From NCBI RefSeq assembly GCF_042684645.1, contig NZ_JBHULV010000052.1, positions 205,229-269,228 on the forward strand: a stretch of 64,000 nucleotides of DNA. Direction: 5' to 3'. Shown here one piece after another: positions 1 through 8,457 of this stretch (the stretch's first letter is position 1; the number at the start of each line of letters is the position of its first letter). Both the position numbers and the translations under genes were made by a program. The notes under the pieces were generated by a model. It did no database searches. It saw only the letters and a program-made list of their open reading frames with translations, and had not been told where the DNA came from. This stretch comes from Pseudopedobacter alpinus (GTDB lineage Bacteria > Bacteroidota > Bacteroidia > Sphingobacteriales > Sphingobacteriaceae).

Positions 1-128
1 TTCCTCTATTCAGAGTTAACAAATATAAAACCAAAGACAGGTTTACTTACTAAAAGTGATTAATGTCATAAATACTTGAAAGACAACGACAATATGTCTG
101 TATTTTTTAAATTTTACTGCTAAAATTT

Positions 129-144
129 CCGAATTACAATTCGG
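129..144. repeat. Short inverted repeat directly after the toxin gene
   Basis: CCGAATT and AATTCGG face each other across a 2-base loop, starting at the toxin stop codon on the minus strand. It could act as a weak terminator for the toxin operon. There is only a short A/T tail and no clear U-run, so the role is uncertain. The 128 bases to its left hold no gene that I can see. Confidence 0.35.
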
Positions 145-399
145 TTAATAATAATACCTACAAGCTATAATCAACAGTATATTATCCTCAAAAGAATAAA
201 CTAATCTATGTTCACCATCTATTCTTCTCGACCAATAACCTTGCAAGTCATGTTTCAAAGGTTCGGGATTTCCAATTCCTTTAAAAGGATCTCTCCAAGT
301 GTGTTTTATTAACTCGTTAATTCTTTTTAGTTTTTGCTTATCGGTTGTCTGCCAGAAAATATAATCTTCCCAAGCAGTTTTGGTCCAAATTATTTTCAC
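145..399 (-). CDS. yoeB: Txe/YoeB-family mRNA interferase toxin
   Basis: This is an 84-residue toxin of the RelE/YoeB fold, which in the family cleaves mRNA in the ribosomal A site. Length and alignment to E. coli YoeB are nearly end to end: the PEPLKH segment with Glu46, the WSRRI segment and HRLVY with Arg65 are all present. The C-terminus reads CRYYY where E. coli YoeB ends CRYHY, so the catalytic His83 is replaced by Tyr while the terminal Tyr84 is kept. The three TAT codons at 148-156 show this directly. The start overlaps the antitoxin stop by 4 bases, the normal antitoxin-toxin coupling. The fold assignment is secure; whether the toxin is fully active is open because of the missing His. 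Confidence 0.93.
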   Translation of the reverse strand: MKIIWTKTAWEDYIFWQTTDKQKLKRINELIKHTWRDPFKGIGNPEPLKHDLQGYWSRRIDGEHRLVYSFEDNILLIIACRYYY

Positions 400-647
400 T
401 CTTCAATAATTTGCTTCTCTAGTGTTTGGGCATCTTTTGCTTCTTTTAAGGATTGAATTAAAATATCCCTGTTTTTTCCGGAAAGCAAATAGCTAGTTTC
501 TTTTAAAGAATTGTATTCATCTAAAGGGATAAGAACTAAATCTTTATTGTCTTTTCTTTTAATAATGAGTTCTTCAACATCATTAACTACTAAGTCCATC
601 CATTTTTTTAGATTTAGTCTGAGATCAGTATAATTAACTACTTTCAT
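396..647 (-). CDS. YefM/Phd-type antitoxin
   Basis: This 83-residue protein has the Phd/YefM layout. An N-terminal DNA-binding half (MKVVNYTDLRLNLKKWMD, then EELIIKRKDNKDLVLIPLDE at about 28-47) is followed by an acidic tail that would wrap around the toxin. It lies immediately upstream of the YoeB toxin and overlaps it by 4 bases, so the pair forms one operon that the antitoxin should autorepress. I chose the ATG at 647 because family members begin at MKVVNY. An in-frame GTG at 662 would add five residues (VKIKI) and cannot be ruled out. Gene order antitoxin then toxin fits the family. Confidence 0.88.
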   Translation of the reverse strand: MKVVNYTDLRLNLKKWMDLVVNDVEELIIKRKDNKDLVLIPLDEYNSLKETSYLLSGKNRDILIQSLKEAKDAQTLEKQIIEE

Positions 648-719
648 AATTTTAATTTTCACGAAGTTAATAATTAGGTACGTTATTAAGTACTTAATAT
701 GAATTTAATTTCTTAAGAA

Positions 720-1130
720 TTATAGTTGACTTAATTGAACATAGCAATAAGCAGAAATGGAATATCGTACAATTTCTAAACCTATCAATACATAAAACCA
801 AATATTTTGAAAGCTAGCCGTAGAAACCAAATTTATAAACCCCATAAAAAAGGCTATATAACTGAAAAAATCGAAACTGAAATAGAGGAAAATAATTCTA
901 AATGGAATTAGGATAAAACTCCATAACAATCCGTCTTTCGGGGATTTTAAAAATGATATTCCAGTGAATAAGAATAGTGAAAGGACTATTAATTCCCAAA
1001 TAGCACCCACTTTTTGAGCTGCAGAAAAAGGTAATGAGAAAGTAGCAAGGAGGAAGTTGAATTTTGATTGAATGAGGATTAAGAAAGTTAGAATATCAGC
1101 TATTCCAAAAAATCTTAATCCCCATTTCAT
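720..1130 (-). CDS. Four-helix integral membrane protein of unknown function
   Basis: A 136-residue, strongly hydrophobic protein with about four predicted membrane segments (near residues 8-32, 42-60, 68-95 and 108-132) and no signal peptide cleavage site. I do not recognise a named family with confidence. It starts directly after the stop of the SRPBCC gene and is the third gene of the pyrE operon on the minus strand, so it is probably cotranscribed with pyrE. No catalytic motif is visible. An opposite-strand frame at 1072-1380 overlaps its start but looks like a shadow. Confidence 0.8.
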   Translation of the reverse strand: MKWGLRFFGIADILTFLILIQSKFNFLLATFSLPFSAAQKVGAIWELIVLSLFLFTGISFLKSPKDGLLWSFILIPFRIIFLYFSFDFFSYIAFFMGFINLVSTASFQNIWFYVLIGLEIVRYSISAYCYVQLSQL

Positions 1131-1526
1131 TTATGCTAATGCTTTAGCTAAAGCAGTGGTTTGGTGGTCAACTAATTTTTGTAAAGGTCCACTAGCTAAC
1201 ATTTTCATCATCATGTTTAATTCTGCAGAAACAATTAGTTTTGCAGTAGTTCCAGCACCATCTGCTGCAACAAGCCATTTCATTTCTAAAGCAAAAGGAG
1301 CTTCTTCAGAGGGTGTTATTAAGATTTCAGCATTTTCAATTCTGGCATTTACTTTCAAAGCCAATTTCGCCATGTTTTGAATGGTAAATTTTGCTTCGTC
1401 TGTTGTACTGCTCCAATTGTAAATATTTTCTGGCATTAATTGCTGGTGATTGTTTAAATCACTTAAAAAACCGTAAACTTTATCTAATGGCTGTGCAATG
1501 CTAATAATACTTTCAAATTTTGTCAT
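1131..1526 (-). CDS. SRPBCC (START-like) family protein
   Basis: This 131-residue protein has the START/polyketide-cyclase-like pattern: an N-terminal strand (FESIISIAQPLDKVYGFLSD), a central beta sheet, and a long C-terminal helix (residues about 103-131) that would cap a hydrophobic ligand pocket. Ligand and role are not known for this subgroup. It sits 7 bases downstream of pyrE and runs directly into the membrane protein gene. The small operon pyrE-SRPBCC-membrane protein suggests cotranscription but does not reveal function. Confidence 0.85.
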   Translation of the reverse strand: MTKFESIISIAQPLDKVYGFLSDLNNHQQLMPENIYNWSSTTDEAKFTIQNMAKLALKVNARIENAEILITPSEEAPFALEMKWLVAADGAGTTAKLIVSAELNMMMKMLASGPLQKLVDHQTTALAKALA

Positions 1527-1533
1527 AGCTTAA

Positions 1534-2175
1534 TTATTTACCCCAAGTAGATGGATTTTTTCTCCAATCACTCAATAAATCAATATCGTTGTTTTGTATA
1601 AAATGATGCTCTGAAGCGTAATCAATTAAGGCACTGTAGTTTGATAATGTTGAAAATCTGCATTTAGCTTCAGCAAAATTTTCTGTTGCTATATCAAAAC
1701 CGTAAGAGAAAATAGCTACTAAACCAGCAACCTCATAACCAGCCTCTCGTAAAGCATTTATTGCTTGTATGCTACTTTTTCCGGTCGAAATTAAATCTTC
1801 AACTACAACAACACGTTGCCCAGGATTAATTTCACCTTCTATTAAGCTTTGTGTGCCATGTTCTTTAGCTTTAGCTCTTACATATATAAAAGGTAAACCT
1901 AATTCTTGAGCTACCAAAGCACCTTGTGGTATCCCTGCAGTTGCAACACCTGCCACCACACTAACAGATCCGTATTCTTCTTGTATCAGTTCAGAAAGTT
2001 TTTGTCTGATATAAGTTCTTATTGATGGATGAGAGAGGGTTATCCTATTATCGCAATAGATAGGAGATTTCCAACCGGAAGCCCAAGTAAAAGGAGTATT
2101 TGGCTGCAATTTAATTGCTTTAATTTGCAACAAAAACTCTGCAACTTTCTGTTCAATCTCACTTTTGTTGTACAT
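1534..2175 (-). CDS. pyrE: Orotate phosphoribosyltransferase
   Basis: PyrE joins orotate to PRPP to make orotidine 5'-phosphate, the fifth step of de novo pyrimidine synthesis in the cytoplasm. The 213-residue length is normal. The PRPP-binding loop VVVVEDLISTGKSS lies at about residues 121-134 and the catalytic loop around KAKEHGTQ at about 102-109. An N-terminal segment FTWASGWKSPIYCDNR matches the orotate-binding part of the family. It is the first gene of a three-gene minus-strand operon and faces a 561-base intergenic region shared with the divergent NUDIX gene. Confidence 0.97.
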   Translation of the reverse strand: MYNKSEIEQKVAEFLLQIKAIKLQPNTPFTWASGWKSPIYCDNRITLSHPSIRTYIRQKLSELIQEEYGSVSVVAGVATAGIPQGALVAQELGLPFIYVRAKAKEHGTQSLIEGEINPGQRVVVVEDLISTGKSSIQAINALREAGYEVAGLVAIFSYGFDIATENFAEAKCRFSTLSNYSALIDYASEHHFIQNNDIDLLSDWRKNPSTWGK

Positions 2176-2736
2176 AACGCAAAATAAAATAATGTTGAAT
2201 AATTAGCTAAACATCAAATTAATTGAAAAAATAATTTTGATGCAGAAATATAGGGGTTAAGTAAATTATTATTCCCTTCTTTCTTGGCGCAAAGAAACAA
2301 ATTTATTAAAGTTGAAACAACCTTTATTTTCCCACATTCTGTAAATCAATTATTTAAACTATAATTAAAAATGAAAAGCGTTTCCAATAAATAATAAGCT
2401 AAAATAATTTTAATTATGAAAGCTATTTTTTACTTTAAATTAAGCGGTTAATGGAAATTGGTTAAGATTTTTGAAAATAAAATAGAAGAAAATAAAAATA
2501 TCTACATAAGATACCTTTAAAATTTTACCGCAATTTTTACACTTGTTATTTGAATAAATTCTTTCAATATTTTAGATATAGATTTGCTTCTTTATAAAGT
2601 AATCACTTTATTTACTATGCGTTAATTAAACAAATTTAAGTTTAAAAGAAATTGATTAATAACGCTGTTTATCAGTAAACTAACATTCGTTTTGGTTTTT
2701 TATTGATAAAAAATGCAAAACTAAAAAAGGAAGAAA
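2176..2736. other. Long AT-rich divergent intergenic region
   Basis: These 561 bases lie between divergent pyrE and the NUDIX gene. I see no open frame with coding character, only peptides of about ten codons. A sequence matching the Bacteroidota -7 element, TAGATTTG, occurs near 2582-2589 and would give a leader of about 140 bases to the NUDIX gene; no well-spaced -33 TTTG goes with it. No hairpin with a U-run and no riboswitch-like conserved core was recognised. Confidence 0.5.
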
Positions 2737-3342
2737 TTGACAAATAATAAAAATTTCAACATTTATATTAATGAAAAATCTTTAATTATTACAGATGCAA
2801 TTCCTGCGGATGCAAATAATTATCAGTTAATAGATGCTAATGGGTTTGAGTTTGATAGATTTTATAATGCTTTGGCTCAAAATCCAATCTCTTTATTTTA
2901 TATCACTACAGATGACGCAAAATCTGTTTTTAAGCTCATTAAAAAAAATATTAGAATTATAGAAGCAGCTGGTGGGTTAGTGAAAAATGAGAAGGGAAAG
3001 TATCTTTTTATAAAACGTTTAGGAAAGTGGGATTTACCAAAAGGTAAACTAGAGCTTAATGAAAAGAAAAAAGATGCTGCTGTAAGAGAAGTAGAGGAAG
3101 AGTGTGGTATAAAAATTAAAAAACTTGGAAATAAATTACTTAAAACCTACCACGTTTATGAAATAAAAGGTAAAATGGTTTTAAAAATTTCTCATTGGTA
3201 TGCAATGGAAGCCAAGGCAAATCAAAAATTAATACCACAAACAGAAGAAGGTATTACAGAAGTTAAATGGTTTGCAAAAAATGATTTTAATATCATTAGA
3301 TCAAATACTTACGCTAATATTTTAGATGTGGTGAATTTTTAG
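2737..3342 (+). CDS. NUDIX hydrolase
   Basis: A 201-residue hydrolase of nucleoside-diphosphate-linked compounds. The NUDIX box GX5EX7REUXEEXGU is perfect at residues 103-125, with REVEEECGI holding the metal-binding glutamates. About 70 residues precede the NUDIX domain, longer than in minimal family members. The start is a TTG with AAAAAAGGAAG just upstream (2724-2734); no in-frame ATG lies near the beginning of the conserved part. The gene is divergent from pyrE and convergent with the transglutaminase gene. Substrate cannot be told from sequence. Confidence 0.93.
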   Translation: MTNNKNFNIYINEKSLIITDAIPADANNYQLIDANGFEFDRFYNALAQNPISLFYITTDDAKSVFKLIKKNIRIIEAAGGLVKNEKGKYLFIKRLGKWDLPKGKLELNEKKKDAAVREVEEECGIKIKKLGNKLLKTYHVYEIKGKMVLKISHWYAMEAKANQKLIPQTEEGITEVKWFAKNDFNIIRSNTYANILDVVNF

Positions 3343-3355
3343 AACTCCTTTTTAT

Positions 3356-4201
3356 TTATAAGTAAGAAATAGCTTTTCTGCTTAAATTGTCTGGGATAAA
3401 TGGAATAAATTCATCCTCTGCCAACTGGCAATTTACACTGCTAAACATAAAATTAACCTCCCCAAAAATATTAGCAACAGCGGCATCTGCGGCATCTCTG
3501 CCATGTGCAATTTTAACTAAACCATTTAGAGGTACTAACCTTGTAGCATCAAAAAGCAACCATTTACCATTAATGTAGGCTTCAAAACAAGCATGAAAAT
3601 CTTGTGGGAATAATTGGTAGGCATACCCAGTAAAATATCTTGCGGGTATAGTTAATGCCCTACAGAGTGCAATTCCTAAATGCGCAAAATCTCGGCAAAC
3701 TCCCGCTTGTTCTGTAACAGTATCATAAGCAGATGTTTGTGAATTAGTAGATCCACTAAGGTATTCTACGTTTTTATAAATCCATTGTGTTAAAGCCGTT
3801 ACTTTTTCAAAATTATCAGTTTTTTTTCCAAACTTATTGTTAGCTAAGCGGTATAATTTATCCGATTGGCAATACCTGCTTGGATGCATGTATTTAAGTA
3901 ATTCGGGACTTATTTTAGATAAATTTAAATCTGCCACTTTTTTGATATCCATCAACTCAAAATTATTATCAACCAAAGCATTATAGTTAATCTCTAAATC
4001 TTGGCCAGCAACAATTTTAAGGTTGGTTAACCTATTTCTTGAAGAAAGTTCTTTATAATCTTTAATTTTTATATCTGTAGAAGTGGTAAAAAATTCTTTG
4101 ATTACCTTTTGCTTGCTATCCTTTAGCGCTTTAATATTTAAAATGATACAGCCATTAGAATAGGTATAATACTTTAACTGTGCACTAATTTCAAATTTCA
4201 T
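3356..4201 (-). CDS. Transglutaminase-like cysteine protease-fold protein
   Basis: This 281-residue protein has an N-terminal beta-rich domain (about 1-100) and a transglutaminase-like core. The catalytic triad is visible as Cys169 in AGVCRDFAHLG, His203 in DFHACFEAY and Asp218 in LLFDATRL. There is no signal peptide, so it is probably cytoplasmic. Proteins of this layout occur widely in bacteria, and their substrates are mostly unknown; peptidase or amidase activity is more likely than protein crosslinking. It stands alone, facing the NUDIX gene with 13 bases between the stops. Confidence 0.9.
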   Translation of the reverse strand: MKFEISAQLKYYTYSNGCIILNIKALKDSKQKVIKEFFTTSTDIKIKDYKELSSRNRLTNLKIVAGQDLEINYNALVDNNFELMDIKKVADLNLSKISPELLKYMHPSRYCQSDKLYRLANNKFGKKTDNFEKVTALTQWIYKNVEYLSGSTNSQTSAYDTVTEQAGVCRDFAHLGIALCRALTIPARYFTGYAYQLFPQDFHACFEAYINGKWLLFDATRLVPLNGLVKIAHGRDAADAAVANIFGEVNFMFSSVNCQLAEDEFIPFIPDNLSRKAISYL

Positions 4202-4331
4202 AAATACAGATTAATGTTTGTTTGAGCAGACGATTACAAAACGTAAGCCAAATATTTTGTAAAGGTAGTTTTAGAAAACGATTCTTTTTAAATATCTAAT
4301 TTAGCTACTTTACGGTAATTGTTATAGTAAA

Positions 4332-5501
4332 CTACTTACGTTTAGATTTTTCCCAAGCGGCAGATTGTTTGCCCTTAAAATATCTGAAAGTACCTAATAT
4401 GGTAGCATAATTCATCATACAGAAATAAAAAGGGATAAAAAGTATTTTAATTTTTATTGATTTTGACTCTAAAATACTTCCTAAAATTGCTGCTAAATAA
4501 AATGCAGATTGAAGCAATAAAACTATTTGGTACAACACTAAATTAGGGTAGCTTAAATAAATTATAATATTTAGCAAAAACACAAATACCATTAACCAAG
4601 GTGTAATGGTCCATCTTAATACTCTATGGCTAATGTATTGGAAGGTAAGTATTGGATTGTGAAACGGATTTGCTGATTTTTTTAATCTAAAAATTGATTG
4701 TATTCCCCCTGCTGCAATTCTGATTTTGCGTTTTAGTTCTTCTTTTGTGTTTGCTGATGAAGTTTCTAAAGCATAGGCATTTGGCTCATAAGCAATAATG
4801 TAACCTTTCTCTGCAATTCGCATAGCTATCATGTGGTCATCAACAATGGTATCGCTTTCTATAGGTTGGTACAAGTTTGTTTTAATACTAAATAGTTCGC
4901 CTGCTGCGCCAACGTTAGAGTATAATTCGTAATCCCATTTTTTTAATGTTGATTCATATTTCCAATAAAAACCCTCTCCAGCTGCACTGGCATCTGCTTG
5001 TTGGGCTACATAAATTCTTTTTTCGCCAGCAACGGCACCAACTTTTGGGTTTTGGTAATGCTTAACCAATTCGTTAATTGCTGTTGGGTTTAAAAATGTA
5101 TTGGCATCTGTAAAAACAATAACCTCACTTGTTATTAACGGGATTGCTCTTTTAATTGCGGCCATTTTACCAGCTCTTATGTTTTCATGTAGCAATTCAA
5201 CTTGGCTATTTTTAGCGACAATTTCTGCAGTTTTATCAGACGAGCCATCGGTTATAAAAATGATTTTTAGTTTATCTTTTGGATAAGCTAATTCTAAACA
5301 GTTTTTTATCTTCTCTTCAATAATATCTTCTTCGTTAAAAGCAGCAATTAATAAAGAGACTGTTGGTAAATTAGCATTAAGGCTAAACTGATAAGGTTTT
5401 TTAAAAACTCTTTTCAGTTTTATAATAAAGTATAAAAATATACCATAACCAAAAAAGGTGTAAAATATAATAAATAGGCAAACCCAAAAAAGTACAATCA
5501 T
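4332..5501 (-). CDS. Family 2 glycosyltransferase with membrane segments
   Basis: A 389-residue processive-type GT2 enzyme. One N-terminal membrane helix (about 2-27) is followed by a GT-A domain with LIAAFNEED (about 51-59), the sugar-nucleotide/metal motif VFTDANTFL (about 130-138) and the acceptor-side ED-type motif VDDHM. Two or more C-terminal helices lie at about 295-370. An RIRIAAGGIQS segment stands where QxxRW occurs in synthases. It likely transfers sugars to a lipid or polymer at the inner membrane. The ATG overlaps the stop of the upstream glycosyltransferase as TAATG, so the two are translationally coupled. Acceptor and product are unknown. Confidence 0.9.
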   Translation of the reverse strand: MIVLFWVCLFIIFYTFFGYGIFLYFIIKLKRVFKKPYQFSLNANLPTVSLLIAAFNEEDIIEEKIKNCLELAYPKDKLKIIFITDGSSDKTAEIVAKNSQVELLHENIRAGKMAAIKRAIPLITSEVIVFTDANTFLNPTAINELVKHYQNPKVGAVAGEKRIYVAQQADASAAGEGFYWKYESTLKKWDYELYSNVGAAGELFSIKTNLYQPIESDTIVDDHMIAMRIAEKGYIIAYEPNAYALETSSANTKEELKRKIRIAAGGIQSIFRLKKSANPFHNPILTFQYISHRVLRWTITPWLMVFVFLLNIIIYLSYPNLVLYQIVLLLQSAFYLAAILGSILESKSIKIKILFIPFYFCMMNYATILGTFRYFKGKQSAAWEKSKRK

Positions 5502-6412
5502 TATTTTATTTTAAAGCCTAAGTTTTTACTGTTTTTTTGATGTGTTAAATTCCAAACAATAGCTTTTACTACCCAAACTGCTAAAGCTGATTTTCCTTTT
5601 AATAGATTGCTTAAAATCAATTTAGGGCAAGCTATAAAAATATAATAGATGCTAAAAAATAAAGTGTTTAAAAAACTGGTGTTTTTTCTAATGAACAACA
5701 TTCTGTTACGTGTTATAAAGTAGGTTTTTATAGCACTTTCTTTCCCTACAGAAATAGATTCTTTATGATAAATAAAAGTTTTGCCCGTAAAATTGATGGT
5801 TTTTCCAATTTTTTTAAACTTTTCGCACCAATCTAACTCTTCATAATATAAAAAATAATTTTCGTCCATTAAGCCTGCTTTTTCTAAATCTTCTTTTCTA
5901 CACATCACAGCAGCGCCATGGCAAAAGCCAGTTTCATTGGTGATATGACCATACTGTCCAATATTTTTCTCGTATTGTCCAATTTGCGCATTTCTAGCTG
6001 TTAGATAGTTTAAAGGGGTGTATCCGGCGTATTGAATGATGCTTTTATCATCATAGTAAAGAATTAAAGGAGATAAAAGTCCTATATTTTTATCCTCTTC
6101 AAATTGCGCAACTAAGGTAGAAAGACAGTTGTTCGGAATCTCAGTATCGTTGTTTAACAAGAATATGTAATTACCTTTTGCAACATTTATCCCTAAATTA
6201 TTACCTCCAGCGAAACCTAAATTCACTTTTGAACGAATAAAGGTAAGACTTGGGAAAATATTCTTGAATGTTGCTTCGTGATTTTCATCACTTGCATTGT
6301 CCACTAATATCAATTCAAAGTTAAAACTGTCATGTTTTTTTAAAGCGTTTAGCAGTTCTATTGTGGCTTGTGGCTGATTAAAGTTGACAGTAATAATTGA
6401 TACTAAATCCAT
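5501..6412 (-). CDS. Family 2 glycosyltransferase (rhamnosyltransferase-like)
   Basis: This 303-residue protein begins with SIITVNFNQPQATIELLNAL and carries the GT-A signatures LVDNAS (about 36-41), NLGFAGGNNLG (about 64-74) and LLNNDTEIP with the metal-binding Asp. A later DENYFLYYEELDWCEK block matches WbbL-like rhamnosyltransferases. A weak membrane-associated stretch near residues 240-262 may anchor it. It is the upstream gene of a coupled two-glycosyltransferase operon and is divergent from the signalling operon at 6475. The donor sugar cannot be set from sequence. Confidence 0.92.
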   Translation of the reverse strand: MDLVSIITVNFNQPQATIELLNALKKHDSFNFELILVDNASDENHEATFKNIFPSLTFIRSKVNLGFAGGNNLGINVAKGNYIFLLNNDTEIPNNCLSTLVAQFEEDKNIGLLSPLILYYDDKSIIQYAGYTPLNYLTARNAQIGQYEKNIGQYGHITNETGFCHGAAVMCRKEDLEKAGLMDENYFLYYEELDWCEKFKKIGKTINFTGKTFIYHKESISVGKESAIKTYFITRNRMLFIRKNTSFLNTLFFSIYYIFIACPKLILSNLLKGKSALAVWVVKAIVWNLTHQKNSKNLGFKIK

Positions 6413-6474
6413 TAAAAATTATTAAGACCCCAAATTAATACAAATTGTTAAAACAAAATAATAAAATTGGTAAG

Positions 6475-6984
6475 ATGGAAAATTCGCTAAGCTTAGAGAA
6501 TGCTAAGGATACTAGTGTTGAAAATAAACTAAACGAGTTTATTAATATATTAAACAACAGCAATATCGATTCTCAAAACATCAAAACGATACAATCTAAG
6601 TTTAACAACGCAATAGACAATAAACTAAGTGAGGCTGAGCTTTTAAATGAGTTTGATAAAGTGGATGATGCATTATCAAGATTAGAAAAATTAGACAAGA
6701 TTGAATTAATTTTAAAAAGTAATTTTATTGACACTAAAGTAGCTAAATCTGTAAAAGTTAAAAGATTTGTAGAAATGATTATTCCGGTTTGTATAGGTTT
6801 TGTGATGCTTACTTTAGGTTTTGCGATGATTATTTTACCTGCTCCACCTTATTTTGAAATGTTTACTATTTTCCATTTTACTACAAATGATGGTTTTACT
6901 TTAATGGATTTAATATCACTAATTATTGTTTTAACTGGCGTTTATATGATAATAAAGTCGTACTTTAAATTCGCAAACCAATAA
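6475..6984 (+). CDS. Coiled-coil membrane protein heading the partner-switching operon
   Basis: A 169-residue protein I cannot assign to a named family. The N-terminal about 95 residues are charged and helical, likely coiled coil. Two membrane helices follow, near residues 100-125 (IIPVCIGFVMLTLGFAMII) and 142-165. I chose the ATG at 6475; an upstream in-frame TTG at 6445 has no ribosome-binding site. It ends 7 bases before the REC-phosphatase gene, so it probably belongs to the same operon. A role in anchoring or sensing for the phosphatase/STAS cascade is an inference from position only. Confidence 0.75.
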   Translation: MENSLSLENAKDTSVENKLNEFINILNNSNIDSQNIKTIQSKFNNAIDNKLSEAELLNEFDKVDDALSRLEKLDKIELILKSNFIDTKVAKSVKVKRFVEMIIPVCIGFVMLTLGFAMIILPAPPYFEMFTIFHFTTNDGFTLMDLISLIIVLTGVYMIIKSYFKFANQ

Positions 6985-6991
6985 TATTTAA

Positions 6992-8119
6992 GTGGGAAAA
7001 AAAATCCTTTTAGTAGATGACGAATCTTTTCAGTTAAAGCTGATGCAAAGGTTGTTACAAAATAACGATTTTATTGTTCACATTGCTGAAACCGTAGATG
7101 AAGCGCTATATATTTTAGAAAACGACGGCTTCGATTTAATAATTTCTGATATTGAAATGCCTGAAAGAGATGGCTTTGATTTTAGGGAAGAGCTTCTTAA
7201 AGATGAAAAGCTGAGAAAAATACCATTCTTATTTCATACATCGCACAACAAAGAAGTATTAATAGAAAGAGGTTTAGCTTTAAAAGCAATAGATTATGTA
7301 GATAAGAATACCCCAGTTGAACAATTAGTTTCTAAAATAAAAAATATTTTAACCACTGTTGTTGAGCAAAAGGAAAAATCTATCAATGAATTAAAGCTAG
7401 TTGCCGATAGGTTAAACTTAAAAAGCGTTCCGGATAAATTATTAAAACTGAAAAATTTTGAAGTTAACGTATTTCATAAAAGTTACCAGAACCACCCCGG
7501 AGGAGATTTTATTGATTTTATTAAAATAGATGACAGATATACTTTTGTGGTTTTAGGTGATGTAATGGGTAAAAAATGGGGAGCTTGGTTTTTTTCTTTT
7601 ACGTTTTTAAGTTACATAAGGTCTGCAATTAGGTTATGCGTTTTTGACGGCACTTTATCTGTATCGCAAATTATGCAAAAGATAAACCGTGTAATACATG
7701 TTGATGAATTTTTAGATGACATATACTCAACACTTAGCCTTGTTTTAATAGATAACCAAGAAAATTTTATCACCTATTCTGGAGCTAGTGATTTGCCAAT
7801 TTTAAAATATGAAGCAGCAGCTAAAAAGATAACACAAATAAAATCTAAAGGCTTATTATTAGGCTTTTTTAAAGATGGAAATTTTAGCGAACAGCAAATT
7901 AATGTTGAGATAGAAGATAAATTATTTTTACTGTCAGACGGTGCTATTGATTTTGAATCAAAAGGGGTAAAGAAAACGGATATAGGATTATTTATAGAAC
8001 AATTAGAACTTCACTTATCTCAAGATATATCCTTTACAGGTATTACAGAAAGTATTTTTAACGATCAAAAATATCAAGTTGATGATTGTAGCTTAATAGA
8101 AATTAAAAGAATAAAATAA
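6992..8119 (+). CDS. Response regulator with SpoIIE/PP2C phosphatase output
   Basis: This 375-residue protein joins a receiver domain (about 1-120, ILLVDDES with the acidic pair and SDIEMP with the phospho-accepting Asp near 54) to a PPM/SpoIIE phosphatase domain (about 150-375). Phosphatase motifs seen are GGDFIDF, VLGDVMGKKWGA, LFLLSDGAID and DDCSLIEI. Such RsbU-like proteins dephosphorylate STAS anti-anti-sigma factors. The usual small HG-rich stretch after GDVMG is replaced by KKWGAWFF. The start is a GTG, chosen because the receiver fold begins directly there. Its stop overlaps the STAS gene start as TAATG. Confidence 0.93.
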   Translation: MGKKILLVDDESFQLKLMQRLLQNNDFIVHIAETVDEALYILENDGFDLIISDIEMPERDGFDFREELLKDEKLRKIPFLFHTSHNKEVLIERGLALKAIDYVDKNTPVEQLVSKIKNILTTVVEQKEKSINELKLVADRLNLKSVPDKLLKLKNFEVNVFHKSYQNHPGGDFIDFIKIDDRYTFVVLGDVMGKKWGAWFFSFTFLSYIRSAIRLCVFDGTLSVSQIMQKINRVIHVDEFLDDIYSTLSLVLIDNQENFITYSGASDLPILKYEAAAKKITQIKSKGLLLGFFKDGNFSEQQINVEIEDKLFLLSDGAIDFESKGVKKTDIGLFIEQLELHLSQDISFTGITESIFNDQKYQVDDCSLIEIKRIK

Positions 8120-8457
8120 TGGATTACAAAAAAGAAATAATAAATGATATTGTTGTTGTAACGATAAATGTATCTGAAGCAAGCTTAAACCAATCAGACG
8201 TGTTTAAAAACTTTATTTATGAAGCCTCTACACTTACGCCACCAAAATTAGTGATAGATATGACTAAGATAGAATATATGGATAGTTCTTTTATTGGCGC
8301 ATTGGTGGCGGGCCTAAAAAACGTACTATCTAAAGGTGGTGAAATGGCTTTAGTTAAAATTAATAGTGATGTAATGGCACTTTTTGAATTAACCAGACTT
8401 GATAAAGTTTTTAAAATATACGACAGTTTAGATGAAGCCCTAAACATTTTAAAATAA
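8119..8457 (+). CDS. STAS-domain anti-sigma factor antagonist
   Basis: A 112-residue single STAS domain like RsbV/SpoIIAA. The conserved phospho-acceptor region reads KIEYMDSSFIGALV (about 53-66), where a serine of the DSS pair would be phosphorylated by the partner kinase and dephosphorylated by the upstream phosphatase. Start and stop both form TAATG overlaps with their neighbours, so translation of phosphatase, STAS protein and ATPase-like protein is coupled. The family role is clear; the final target, a sigma factor or another output, is not encoded nearby. Confidence 0.93.
   Translation: MDYKKEIINDIVVVTINVSEASLNQSDVFKNFIYEASTLTPPKLVIDMTKIEYMDSSFIGALVAGLKNVLSKGGEMALVKINSDVMALFELTRLDKVFKIYDSLDEALNILK

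Noticed and set aside
1072..1380. Plus-strand open frame of 102 codons
   Set aside because: It lies antisense across the SRPBCC and membrane protein genes, whose reading frames have clear family patterns; its protein has no recognisable features.
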